From Symsagittifera roscoffensis (taxonomy: Eukaryota > Xenacoelomorpha > Acoela > Convolutidae), in assembly GCF_963678635.1 (NCBI RefSeq), contig NC_087068.1, forward strand, positions 43,703,080 through 43,767,079: DNA of 64,000 bases, given 5' to 3'. The notes beneath the pieces are model-generated. The model saw nothing but the letters and a program-made list of their open reading frames with translations. It ran no database searches and had not been told where the DNA came from. The position numbers and the translations under genes are program-made. Each line of letters starts with the position of its first letter. Position 1 is the first letter of the stretch. Below, piece by piece: positions 32,801-44,800 of this stretch.

Positions 32801-35800
32801 TTGTTAACAGAGTAGTGAATGTTGTAGGAATGGTAAATTTCAAGACATGCTCAATTTCTTCAAAATTCAAATAAAACTACTTCATCTAGGACCTAATAGG
32901 TGGAGTACGTTTCGGGCAGTAATAATTTTTTCAAAAAAATTGAAAAAAGGTAAATTATAAATTTGAAAAAATGTTGAAGTTTTTTTCGGATTCGTGTTTT
33001 TTCGGCCTAGTTTCTGTCGGTTCATTTAACGTTTTTTTAAAAAAATATATCTTGTATGTTATTTTACTCTAGTTTTTATCGTTATTCTTTGTAAAGCATG
33101 GATTTTATTTGTTCACTAATTTTTTTTGGTCATTGTTTCAGAAGTTTTTCGGTACATTTAAGTTTGAAATTTTTTCCAAATTTGAAATTCCTAGCCCTGT
33201 AGTTGGGTGCTGTCAGAGTTGCAAACTCTTAAGGGTTGCAAATCTTGATTCAAATTTTACTGCTCAAATCTTTGTGGATTTTGAGATATAACGTCTTTTG
33301 TGATTTTTTTCAACGCTTTAGTTAGGTAATGTGAGATTACTGTCAAGAGCTGCAAAATTTGCTTCCAAATGCGACTGCTTAGTTACTTTTAGTTTCCGAG
33401 ATGTAACGTTTTTTTATTTATTTTAAAAAAATTTTAAAGAAATTAGATATAAAAACTTCAAAATTTTGTGGTTATCAAAATTTGAATGAAAATTTTTTTT
33501 TTTACAAAATTTCAAATTACCAACCCTGTAATTGGGTACTATTAGAGTAAACTCAACTCAAAGGATGCACTTCTTGTTTCCAATATAAGCGCTTTTTTTG
33601 ATATACACGCTAGTCTGTTTTAAAAAGCCGAAGATAAAGGTTAAATTCCTGCTGTATTGCTTCATTGTTTGCTCAAAAAATGTCACATCCTCAATCTGCT
33701 TGATGCTAAACTTATTTTTAGAACTGAAAAAGAGCTTCTTGAAACTGAAAGACAGATACTGTCGAGGAAGTTGTTAGACGTAGAAGTTGAAGGGGCTGAA
33801 GCCTCAAAACAGATAGATGCTTTGCGGGACACACTACAGAGACTAAAAGAGGCAAGTTGTTTTTATTATTGGTAAAACAAAATTGATGGTGGCGTCAAAT
33901 TAAATCTCATAGACTCTTCTGTTGTGCAATTGATGCAACAATTGACCATAAAAAATCTGCCTATTTTCGAATCTCGATTTTGGAGTATGTTAGTTTTTTG
34001 TTTTTCACCACAATTTTTCAACGATATGCTAGCAATAGGTTTAAATTGTGTATGCGAAGTGCAGGTTGGCGTCTGTCATTTTTGTCTTGATGAGTTGTTC
34101 CTAAAATGAGAATTTCTGGCTGAATCTGAATCTTTCAACTATGTATATAAAAAGTTTTCTGATGTTGTTTTGTTTCAGAATATGTAAGTTCATTCCTATT
34201 TCTGAGGTTTTAGAATTTCATAAGTCATCAGAAGTATAATTAAGCTGAGATGGATTTTTGAAGATAACCACGGTTATTTGGATCCTGTTTGTTCAATTCA
34301 AGCTTCATTCCAGAGAAAAATAGCACCATTTTATCACAGGCGGATGGTTTTTGTTTTGATTTGGCGACCAGTTTGAAATCATAATCACCTTTTTGTTTTG
34401 CTTATTGTGGACTAATCGGATTTATATTTTCCCTCCATTTGCAGGATAAAAGAATGTCATCGACGGACATAGCACTGTTGAACAAACAGAGGTCCCTCCT
34501 CTTGGACAAACTGCAGGCTTTTGAGTCATCCAACAAAGCCTTACGGCACATTCTGAGAGAACATGCCAGGAGAGCTGTAAGTTAAATTAAATAGTTTTAA
34601 ATTAAATTGTAAACAGTAGTTATTAATGCGAAAAAGTAGACCGCAGAACTTTTTGACCTCCGTTTTATTTGCTCGAAAATAAATAGTTGTTTTTGATTTC
34701 TTGTAACGTTTTTTTTTGCGGAGGGAAGTTGGAAATACGAATTAGTTTTAAGGGCTGAGAATTTAATCTCGGGCAATATCAGCTTAAATGGCTTACAGTA
34801 CCTGACATCAATTTGATGTTATTTTAGTCCAAAACACTGAGCTTCAAACGCGACTGAACTAAGTTTAACAAGGCCGTAGATATATTTTAGTGCGACTTTC
34901 GAAGAAAACACGGAAATTTTGTTGCTCAAGATTTAGTGTGCGCGGATTAAAAAATTATGAAGTTTTTGTATTCCACAGATGTAAAAAAAAAATTGAGTGA
35001 TACGAATCCATTTTATGGCCATGAACTTTTGACGAGCCAACTTTTAAGTATAAAAACGTCACATGACTTTAATTTGCTTTGAAAAATTTGCTGTTTCTGT
35101 TTAGCATACCGCACGCATAAGAAGTACTTACTTTTATTTATACACGTTATGAATAAGTGCAGACTCTTTACACAATGAAACAAATACAAGATTGTTCGGA
35201 TTAAAATGAAGATAGAAAAATTTAAATTGCGTGAATGTTAAAGACAGATGGTAAAAGAAATGAATTGTGAAAATCATGCTGTGGTGCGTTTTGTCTTTGA
35301 GATGATGAGCGTGCGAGTTAAACGCCTCTTGAAGTCAATCAGAATTTTGTTTTAAATATTTGAACCAGTTTTAAGTTTTTGACATGTTTTTATGGCCAGG
35401 AAAATTTGTTTGGATGGGTGTATGGTTATTGCGTTTGTTTTTAAGAGTCGAAGAACGTAGTTCAGATTCTTATGTAGATCGCGAATGTTTTTTTTTGTTT
35501 TTCAGGCCAGAAACACTTTTTCTCGGTTCGATTTTTGATTTATTTTTAGTTTTACTTTATTTTATTTTTTAAAAGGAAGACAAACTCCAAAATGAAGAGC
35601 AAACTTTAACGCAAAAAAACTGCAGTTTTGAAAAAAAAGGTTTTTCTAGTTTTATTTCGATGTGGTCAGTATTTCTGCTAGTTGCACAGTAGCCGCTTAC
35701 TCTTGTTTCATGGGACTTCAAACATGGGGGTCAACAAAAGCTTCCACGTAAAACTCAACAAGTTGGGGAGGGAGAGGAGGAAGATTTGTTGGTTCGTGAT

Positions 35801-38800
35801 ATATGGAACTGACTTCTCTCGTATAAAACGTTGCTCTGCCTTCTAGGCTCAGCTTAAGCATTTTTTTTTGAAGACAACGCTATTTTTGTTGTTTGTGTCA
35901 AGTTTTTTGAAGGCTACTCTAGTTTTTTTTAGGTTAGATTTAATAAATTTAGTGCCTTCTTTCAAACAAAGGATGTAAGATTGCTAATATTTTGTTTGAG
36001 CGACTAATCTTAACACGCGGCTATTAGTAACGGTTGAGAAATAGTAAATTGTCTATAATAGGTCGTGATGATTTTTTTTGTTCGTTTTTGCCAGGAATTG
36101 TCTTAAAATATGTTCAGGTTCAATTTTTTTTTTCGCGTTTTGACTTTGATTTATTTTTAAGTTCACTTCATCTCTTTTGTTAAAAGGAAAAAACTCCACT
36201 ATCGAACAGCAAAAGTGTTAAGTTCTCGAAAAAAGTGATCGACTTCTAATTAATTATCAGATTTCCTAACGAATTTTAATTTTTACTTATTGACAGTTTT
36301 CTCAAATTGGGTTAATTTTAATAAAACAAGAACCAGCCATGAGTTTTTGTTCGTGAAATTTAAAGATCTGAAAAGGCATATATTCTTGCTTGAAATTTCG
36401 AAAGTAAATATTTTCAAAAAACAAGTCAGTATTCTTTGTTTACTTGACTCTTTTTGCGTTCATTCCTCTTTTCCAACTGTCTATTGGCTATGTTTATGTT
36501 GTAGATGGAGGCTGAGAAGTTGGGTGAGCAGCGGGACCTTCTCTTAGAGAGACTGGGTAAGAGTGACTCCAAACTGAATCTTCTCAGGGAGGAACTGAGT
36601 GACAAGGACGCGGTGGTCGCCGCTCTCAGGGGACAATACGAGAACGCCAAGGTACCACAAAATGTTAAAGATACCTATTCGGTGTTTTACGACGTTTTTC
36701 ACAGAACCTTAGCGTAAGAAACTAATTGAGAGCCAAGAAAACGAGTTTGGAAAAAGTGGTTTTTCAAATTTTGTGTCATATATCACCCGACGAAAAGCAG
36801 CGTCATTGCACACAAGTTAAGGGACAAAGTAGCTTTAGTTGAGCGATGAATTGTTTGAGCTTAAGTTCACCCTTCCAATGAATAGCTGAATTTGCTACAA
36901 CTACAAAAAACCTATTTGAGCAAATTTCAAAGCTTTTGTAAACTAACTACACAGAAAGACCTGATTTATCATGTATAGTTATGTGTAAATGGGTAAGTGA
37001 GTTTTCATTTATTTAAGTTATGTGATTTTTTCCAGGAAGATCGCTTTTTTAAAATTCGCTATCCAATTCATTTGATAAATGGATGTCAACTTTTGCTATA
37101 TATTAACAGAAGTGCAAATGACGTGAAAAACCCTATCGATCCAGTTGACTCGAATGTTTAGTTTTTATGTTTAATTTTAGTTGCTTTAGTGTATTTACAC
37201 AAGCGAAGTGTAGTGTATCAATACGTTTTTTTTCTTAGCGAAATGGCAAATAAAAGTGCTCATTTGGTGGCACTTTTGGAATATTTCGTTTTAATCATAT
37301 TTAAGCTTATTTAAGCGAAACAATTTAATGGCATTTTTTGCTGCTTTATTTTTGGCTAGTTTCAGGTCCTGTTTGAAAAAACAAGTCCATTATGAAAATG
37401 TATGCGATTTGATGTTTTCGTTTTCTTGTGACGCTTTGGAAAATGTTAGCACTTTTCGCTGAAATTTCAATTTTTCTCAAAAACACATTCCATTAAAAAA
37501 ATGGTTTCGATGGAAAAACTGGCTGCTAGTCTATTTTCATTTTACCTCACGTTCTACGGTCTTCGAAAGCTTGGGAGATTTTTGGCCTATTGCTTAGAAT
37601 TTTTCATTTTCTCGAATATTTAATGCACAATCTGAGATAAAGGTTTCAATCAAAAGAACAAGTTATCGGTATCTTTTTTTCTCAAGCGGCTACTCCCTAT
37701 AAATGGCAGAAAAAAAATGACCTCAAACAAGCCCATTTTTTGACATCTTTGATTATTTTTCAAAACTTTTTGATTTTTCTCAAAAACTACTGTGCTAAAT
37801 CGGAGATTAAAGGTTTAAACAAAAAAAATGTAGTTATGCAAATCTTACCTGGCTATGCCCTGCGTTTCGAAAAAATATGGCCTTAGAAATTATCCCATTT
37901 TTGATTTTTGCCCGTTTTTTGGAAAGTTATTCTTTCTTTCCGGAAACTAACATGCTGATTCTGAGGTTGATATTTAATCAAAATTAACATAGTGCTTAGA
38001 TTGCCCATGCGTAATCTGTTTTACCCTATTTTTCATAAATGCGGTTAAAATTATTTTTTTTAAAAATTTTTTACCGTTGTTTTTTGAGAAATTTTGTCTT
38101 TATTCTCGAAAACTACTAGCTAAATCAGATATTAAGGGTTCAATCTAAAAAATCAGGGTGCTGAAATCTTCAATCTAAAATAAGGTGTGGAGGCTTTTCC
38201 TATGCTTCAGTAGAAAAAAGTTAATGGATTTAGGAAAAGCCAATTTTTGATCGATTTCTGGAGTCTTCACTTTTTCTCAAAAAATACCCAGCCGCATCTT
38301 CCAGAGATCAAGACTTCAATTTAAAGAGTGAGTAGTAGCTTTCTCCTTTAAATAAGCGTCTTATACCCTACTTAAGCAGCGAAACCTTAGGGTTTAGCGT
38401 AAAATTCATTTTTTGAAAATTACGCATTTCCGTATCACTACAATGATTCAAACATTAGAACATATAGATCCAGCATTAGCGGGGCCTTTAGTTTTTTTTC
38501 CAAGCAACCGTGGCGTAGATGCGAGGTCGTGAGACTCCTTATCAGCAGGCCGGATTTTGAAATCCGGAACACTATAATAGTTTTTTTTGGCCGAATTTTT
38601 GCTGCATAACATAGCCAATTTGATAGAAACTGTAGATGTTTTATTTGTGGCTAGTGTTCGTAAAATTACAAGTGGTCGCGGAGTAGATGTGAGAATGTGA
38701 TACTCCTAATCTCCACATTTTTCTTCAAGGTGTGTTTTAAATCTTTTCCTTTGCTTTGTTTTGCCTGTTTATAGCTTTTTTTGAATTTTCCTTGCTTGTG

Positions 38801-41800
38801 TTTGCGATGCGCAGCTTCGCCTCTGTGTAACAAAATTAAGACATTGTAATTCGTCAAGTTCTAGACAGTACACTAAATTTTCTGTTTTCAAGCCGCTTGA
38901 ACAGGTAATATAGGCTAGGCTTGCCTAGGTTAGATGTTATGTGTTCATTACTGTATCGATTTCGTTTTCCATTGTATACATGTTCGTATCGTGCTCTAAT
39001 TTTAAACTAAACAGTTTCGATTGATTTTCAAGGTTATGCTACACCGTTTCAGACTGAGGCAGACACTTTGTTCACACATCAGAAGTCACTGGAGCAGACA
39101 AAAGGTCATCTTCAGAAACAGTTGAGACAAAAGGAAGCAGACTGCAACAGAATGGCTGTCCAGATTAGAGTAAGTCAATCATACTAAATTAAGCTTTTTG
39201 GAAACCAGTTTTTTGATAAATATTGCGTGCATATCATCTGATGTAACGCTATTATGGATTTAGTGAAAAAAATGTTTTTTTTTTATATTTGAGTTTGTTT
39301 TTGGAATGATTGAAGTACTAGATAATAGCATATTTTTTCCATACCCGTTACCAAGGGCTCTCAGTAATGTAGTTGTTGGGTGAGCAACCTAGAAAAAAGT
39401 GAGAACAAAAATAATTTTATGTGCCCCACAGTAACGCCATTTGTTGTTCTCTGTACAAAGATCATTTGTTTTCGAATTCTTCTAAAAAATCTTAAGTTTG
39501 TGTATGATCAACTGAAGCCTGTTATTTTTCTTCTAGGCTTTGGAGAGTAAAATAGAGCAAGACCGATTCGAGATCGACCATCTACACACGCTAGTCAAGT
39601 CAACCAAGGTACGGCTTAGTTTCCATAATTTTTAAGTTTTTGAATTATCTAGGCAAAGACTATATTTTGAGTTGAAATCAAGACCTGATTAAAAGTCGAT
39701 GAACGATGTTCAGACTTTTGTATTGGTCGTTATGAATGTTTTTTTGAGGAAAAGTCTTAAAATTTGTTTAGGCTCAAGTTTGCTTTTTCGCAGTTTGACG
39801 TTTGATTGTTTCTCAGTTCAGTTCACTTCTTTTGTTACAAGGCCATCAAATTTCTTATCGAACAGCAAAAGTGAAAAAGGTCACGAAATTGGTAATCGAC
39901 TTCCAATTTCGAAAATGAGTTTTAATTATCCGATTTCCCACCGAAATATAAAAGTTCCCGAATAGTCCAGTTTTCTCAAATTGGGTTAAATTTATACAAA
40001 AAAACGTCAATCATAAATTGCTCTAGTAATTCAAACAGTTCAAATCCATCTATTTTTTTACATTTCAAAAGGTGAAATTTATGTCAGTTTTTTTCAGGTT
40101 TTATTTGCATTTATTGATTTTTTTCCAACTGTCTGTTGGCTACGTTTTACATGAATTTTTGAGACGGTGAATTAGTTTCAATAGGTTTGTCATTATTCAG
40201 CTATTTTTTTTTGGATAAAGAAATTCGGTTTGTTTCAACGGCTTTTTATCCGTATAATTGTGGTTTTGGCAATTTCCGTTTAAATTTGGCGTGAAAACTG
40301 CTGAATCAATAGCTTTGAAGTTTGGGAGAAATTTTTTTTTATTATTCGATTTTGCAAATAAGAGTTATTTTGGATTTAACTTGTTCTTAAACTCCTTATA
40401 GTTTGTTCTTAAAGCCTTGAAATGTCGGTTTGTCGAAGAGTTGCTCAGCATCAGTTTCAATTAAGAATATTCAATATCTATATGCTTGTAGGTATATTGA
40501 ATGACTTCAGGAGGTTCTTCAAAAAAAATTAGCTTGCGAGAGCATTCTAAGGTCTGGCGTTCGTACCTTATTTCTTTTTCATTATATATGAAACTGATTA
40601 TTTTTCTGGGGAAATTTGCATTGTCGGGCTAATGCTTGTCTGCTTATGTTTTTTCGGACACATCACGATTTTATCTTGTTATTGCCAGTTTTTTTTCATA
40701 TCTGTTATTTAAAATTTTGCATATTTTTCCTTCATGTTTTTTTATTACTTGAAAGTGTCATTCGGCCTTCATGGTTTTGGTTTAATAGGCTTAGTATTTT
40801 GTGTCACTTTTTTGTGGCGGCTTAGTTACTTTTTTGTGTCGTTTGAAACGCAAAAATTGGTTATGTTCATTTTCTTCATGTCGGTTGTGGTACAAAAATT
40901 CAAAGTTTTTTTATTGACGACAGTTTCTTAAGGCTTTTTTTCTCTTTTAAGCTCAACTGTCGTCCACCTACTTATTGTTGGCTGAAACTTATTTACACTA
41001 GCGAGCAGCTAGTGTATTAGCACAAAGCCTCTTTTTTTTCTAAGCTAACTCGCAAATAAAAGTGTTCACTTATTTGGTGGCACTTTTGCTATAATCACGA
41101 TCAAGCATTGGAAGTTTTATAGCTGCTGCTCTCTGCTTTATTTGTGGCTAGTGTCTGTGATGTATTAAGCGTGCGTGGCTGAGTGATTAGCGCGTGAGAC
41201 TCATAATCTCTAGGTTGTATTATGTCGCAGATCGAATCCTAGACTTAGTGTCATTTTTACTAATTCGAGGCTGATTTCTAATGTTTATTGCACTTATAGA
41301 GCTGCTTTTTGTCGTGTTCTCGATGTTGTTTGAGAAGCTTCGCTTCTGTATAAAATTTTTTGGAATTGAAATTGTTTTCTGGAATTGAATCTGTCTTTTA
41401 TTCCAAAACATTTCTTTTTCAACAATTTTATCGAATTGGTTGTTTCGGTTTCTGTTCCCTTGCTTGCAATGCTATGCTCGCGTTGCAAGGTAAGTAATGC
41501 AACTCCGCTTCGCCTCCATGTATAAACAAACTATGCCATCTACCTTATTTGATAATGAAAGTCTTCCCTAACTGAATTGGACACTTGAAGTGCGCCTTTC
41601 AGACTAATTAAACGCATTTACTGGCAATTCTAATAAAAAGCCCAAAAATTGTAAACTGAAATTTTGATTCAGTTATCTACTAGCATCTTTCAGTGCTAAT
41701 TCAGTTTTCAATCGACAAAAATCTATCTACAGACGCGAATTCATTCAAATTAGGTTCAGTCAAAGACAAACCTATTCATAGTCAAGTATTGCTGTTTTAA

Positions 41801-44800
41801 TTAACTTGATGCGAAAAAACCAGTTCAGGGTGGCCTCGAAAGTGTTTTAAATTGATTAAAAACTTTTTAAACGTTTAAAATATTTTTTAAATGTGTAGAA
41901 AATCAAAGTTTTCAAAGTTTTTTTGAGTCATTTAATGCTCTCAAACAAGGCAAGCTTTGACACTTTTTCGATTCCCTATCGGTTTCGGAGATCGGTGTGT
42001 GTGAATTCCATTAACGAAAGAACTAATTCCACGCGAGCTGGACTCCAAACATGGGACATAAATTTAATCGCAAGGTCAGCCAAGTCGATTTTCATGACAT
42101 CTGTTTTTTAGTGTTCTCAGGAAATTTTTAATCTTGCATCCCGGAGACTCTTCGAATTGACGCTCTAGAGTATCACAAGAGGCGATTCATCTCGTATTTA
42201 TTGCTGTGCATCCCTCCACTGTATTCTTGAGTACCTTTTCCCTGCATGTTTTGGGTGCAATGCATTCGCTAAGAACCAAACGTCCGGGACAGTTGTAGTA
42301 CCGTAGTCAAAAATAACCCTCCAAAATCCGAGTTTTGGGTTCAATCGCAGGAACATGTTGTGGGAAGCTTCTTTGCATACTCGACTACGCGCAAATTTTT
42401 TTACACAAATTGTAATGGCCCTCGGAAAAGTCAAGTTTTTACCTTTTTTTAAACGACTTTTCTTTTAAAAAAGATACCCCACCACAGCTGAGTTTTTCGG
42501 TTCAATCGAAGTTAAATGTTACGTGAATATCTCCTGCTTAAGCGACTATGCCAAAGTTCTTAATTCAAAAAAAAGCTATGATTCGCGGAAAAGTCAATTT
42601 TTTGATTTGTTGACCGTTTTTTGTTATTTTTTTCTTAAGGTTTCGCAATAACTAGCGTGCCAATTGAGATATCAAGGATTTAATCAAAACAACAGCTTGT
42701 TAAAAGCCTACCATTATAATAAAAAAATTTTTTTGGACTTTTGAAGCTTTCACAGTTTTCTGGAAACTTTGACTTCTTGAAAACAACCCTGCCATTTCTC
42801 AGGTTACCTGTTCACAAACAACCGAGTTGTAAGATTTTTCTCGGCTTAAGCGGCCACGACCTACCGTTTGCTGAAAAAAACTATGGATTTTGGAAAGCCA
42901 AATTTTTAAAATCTTTCGACCTTTTTTGTAGATACTTTTTGACATTTCTCAAAAACTATCCGATCTAATCTGAGATGAAGGATACAATCGAAACAACTGG
43001 TTACGAGATTGTTTTGCGCTGAATAGGTGACTCTTTAATTTTTTTTCTGGAAAATGTTACCTCTTCAAAGTATTTTACTGTTCTAAGGTTTGAGCGAAGT
43101 CCAGTTTTTGAATTTACCCAGTTTATCCTAATTTACCCAGTTTATCCTGCATCAGTACAACTACTGAAAAAAGATAAAACATGTACCTTCTTTATTTTTA
43201 ACTGGGTCCCTAGTTATGGTTTATCAAAACATAAGAACATTTTTTTTCTAATTTTTCTATATCAACCTTTTTTCAACATTTTTCGACTTCTAATGTTTTG
43301 TTTGTGTTGTATCGCATGTGAGAAAATTGTTTTCCGTGAATTGAGATTTTTTGCGCTTTGATTTTTTTTTTCAAGTTGAGTTGATTTTATTTGTTAAAAG
43401 AAACTTCAATATCGAACAGCAAAAGTGTGAAGGTCACAAAAAATTTGATCGACTTCCAATTTCAAAAATGGACTTAAATATTTACACTTGCGATCAGCTT
43501 AGTGTGTTATTACGCAATTTCTTCATCTAACCTAACTCCCAAATATAAGTGTTCATTAATAATGTCACTTATTTGGAAATTTCAATGTAGCATCTGTTAT
43601 GTGCTTTATTTGTGTATCTGCTTGGTTAATTTATGAGTGGTTAATGGTACCTATTAAGCTTTTCTCGCGTTTTCTCTGCTTTATTTATGAGTCTCTGCTT
43701 TTATTTTTGAGTGGTTAATGGTACCTATTAAGATTTCGTGGGTTAGTGGTTAGTGTGTGAGACCCTCAATCGCTAGGTCGCAGGTTCGAATCTCAGAGGT
43801 AGACGAATTTTTGCTAATTCGAGGATCACTTCCAATTTTTGTTATTGAACTTTATAGAGCTGCTTTTAGCCGTTTTCTTGCAAAAACGGCTTCGCCTGTG
43901 TCAGATTTCCCAGCGGATTTAAAATTTTTTCTTTTGATCCAGTTTTTGGAAGTTGGGTTAATTTTATAAAAAAGCGCCAAAATATAAAATTTCTCTTGAA
44001 ATTCAAAGAGCTTAAATGTATATATTTTTTTCTTTGAAATTCGAAAGTTGAAGTTTTGTTTAAACAAAAAAATATATGTTTTTTCTATTCCCTGCATTCA
44101 TTACTCTTTTCCAACTGTCAGTTGGCTTTATTTTTGTTTTTCAACCAAAAGTAGTTTGCTCAATTTTTCAGTTTGAGTGTTATATCATATTAAAACCCCT
44201 TCGGTCCTGATTCGAACAATGTTTAAAAACTTTGTACCAGTGTTCAGGAAAGCCTGTTTGAAATTTTTGAATTTCAATACAATTTCGAGCGAGTAAAACG
44301 AGCGAGCAGGCTTGTTATAAGATCGAAGTTTTTTGGTGCCGTCTTCGGCATTAAATCTTTCAAAATTCAAAAAAAGTCTGCAAAAAATGAAAGAAATTTA
44401 TAAATATTTTGAAAATTTTTGGTTTGTTTTTCCTTCATTTTTTGCCAAAACCTGTTGCCAAATTAGGCTGTTTTACTGTGACTGTCGATTATGCGTAAGT
44501 TCTAGGCTTTCATCTGATCCTTTTATCACACCTTGCATGAAAAACTACGCTAATTTAAAAAAAATGTATTTTTTAAAGAGTATGTGGGAACAATTGTGCT
44601 GATTATGCGGCAACTGGCTATCCTTGTTGTAATCGCCGTTGAAATGTGGCCTTTGTTTTTCACTAAATTTTTTCTTTAGTAATAATCTTTGGTATGAGTT
44701 TTTTAGACTTGTTTTTAATATGGTTATTTCTTAATGTTCATTTGTAAGTTTTACCCGAGCGTGTCTTTGTCAAGAGCCTATTGTTCTGTGTCTATGTTGA

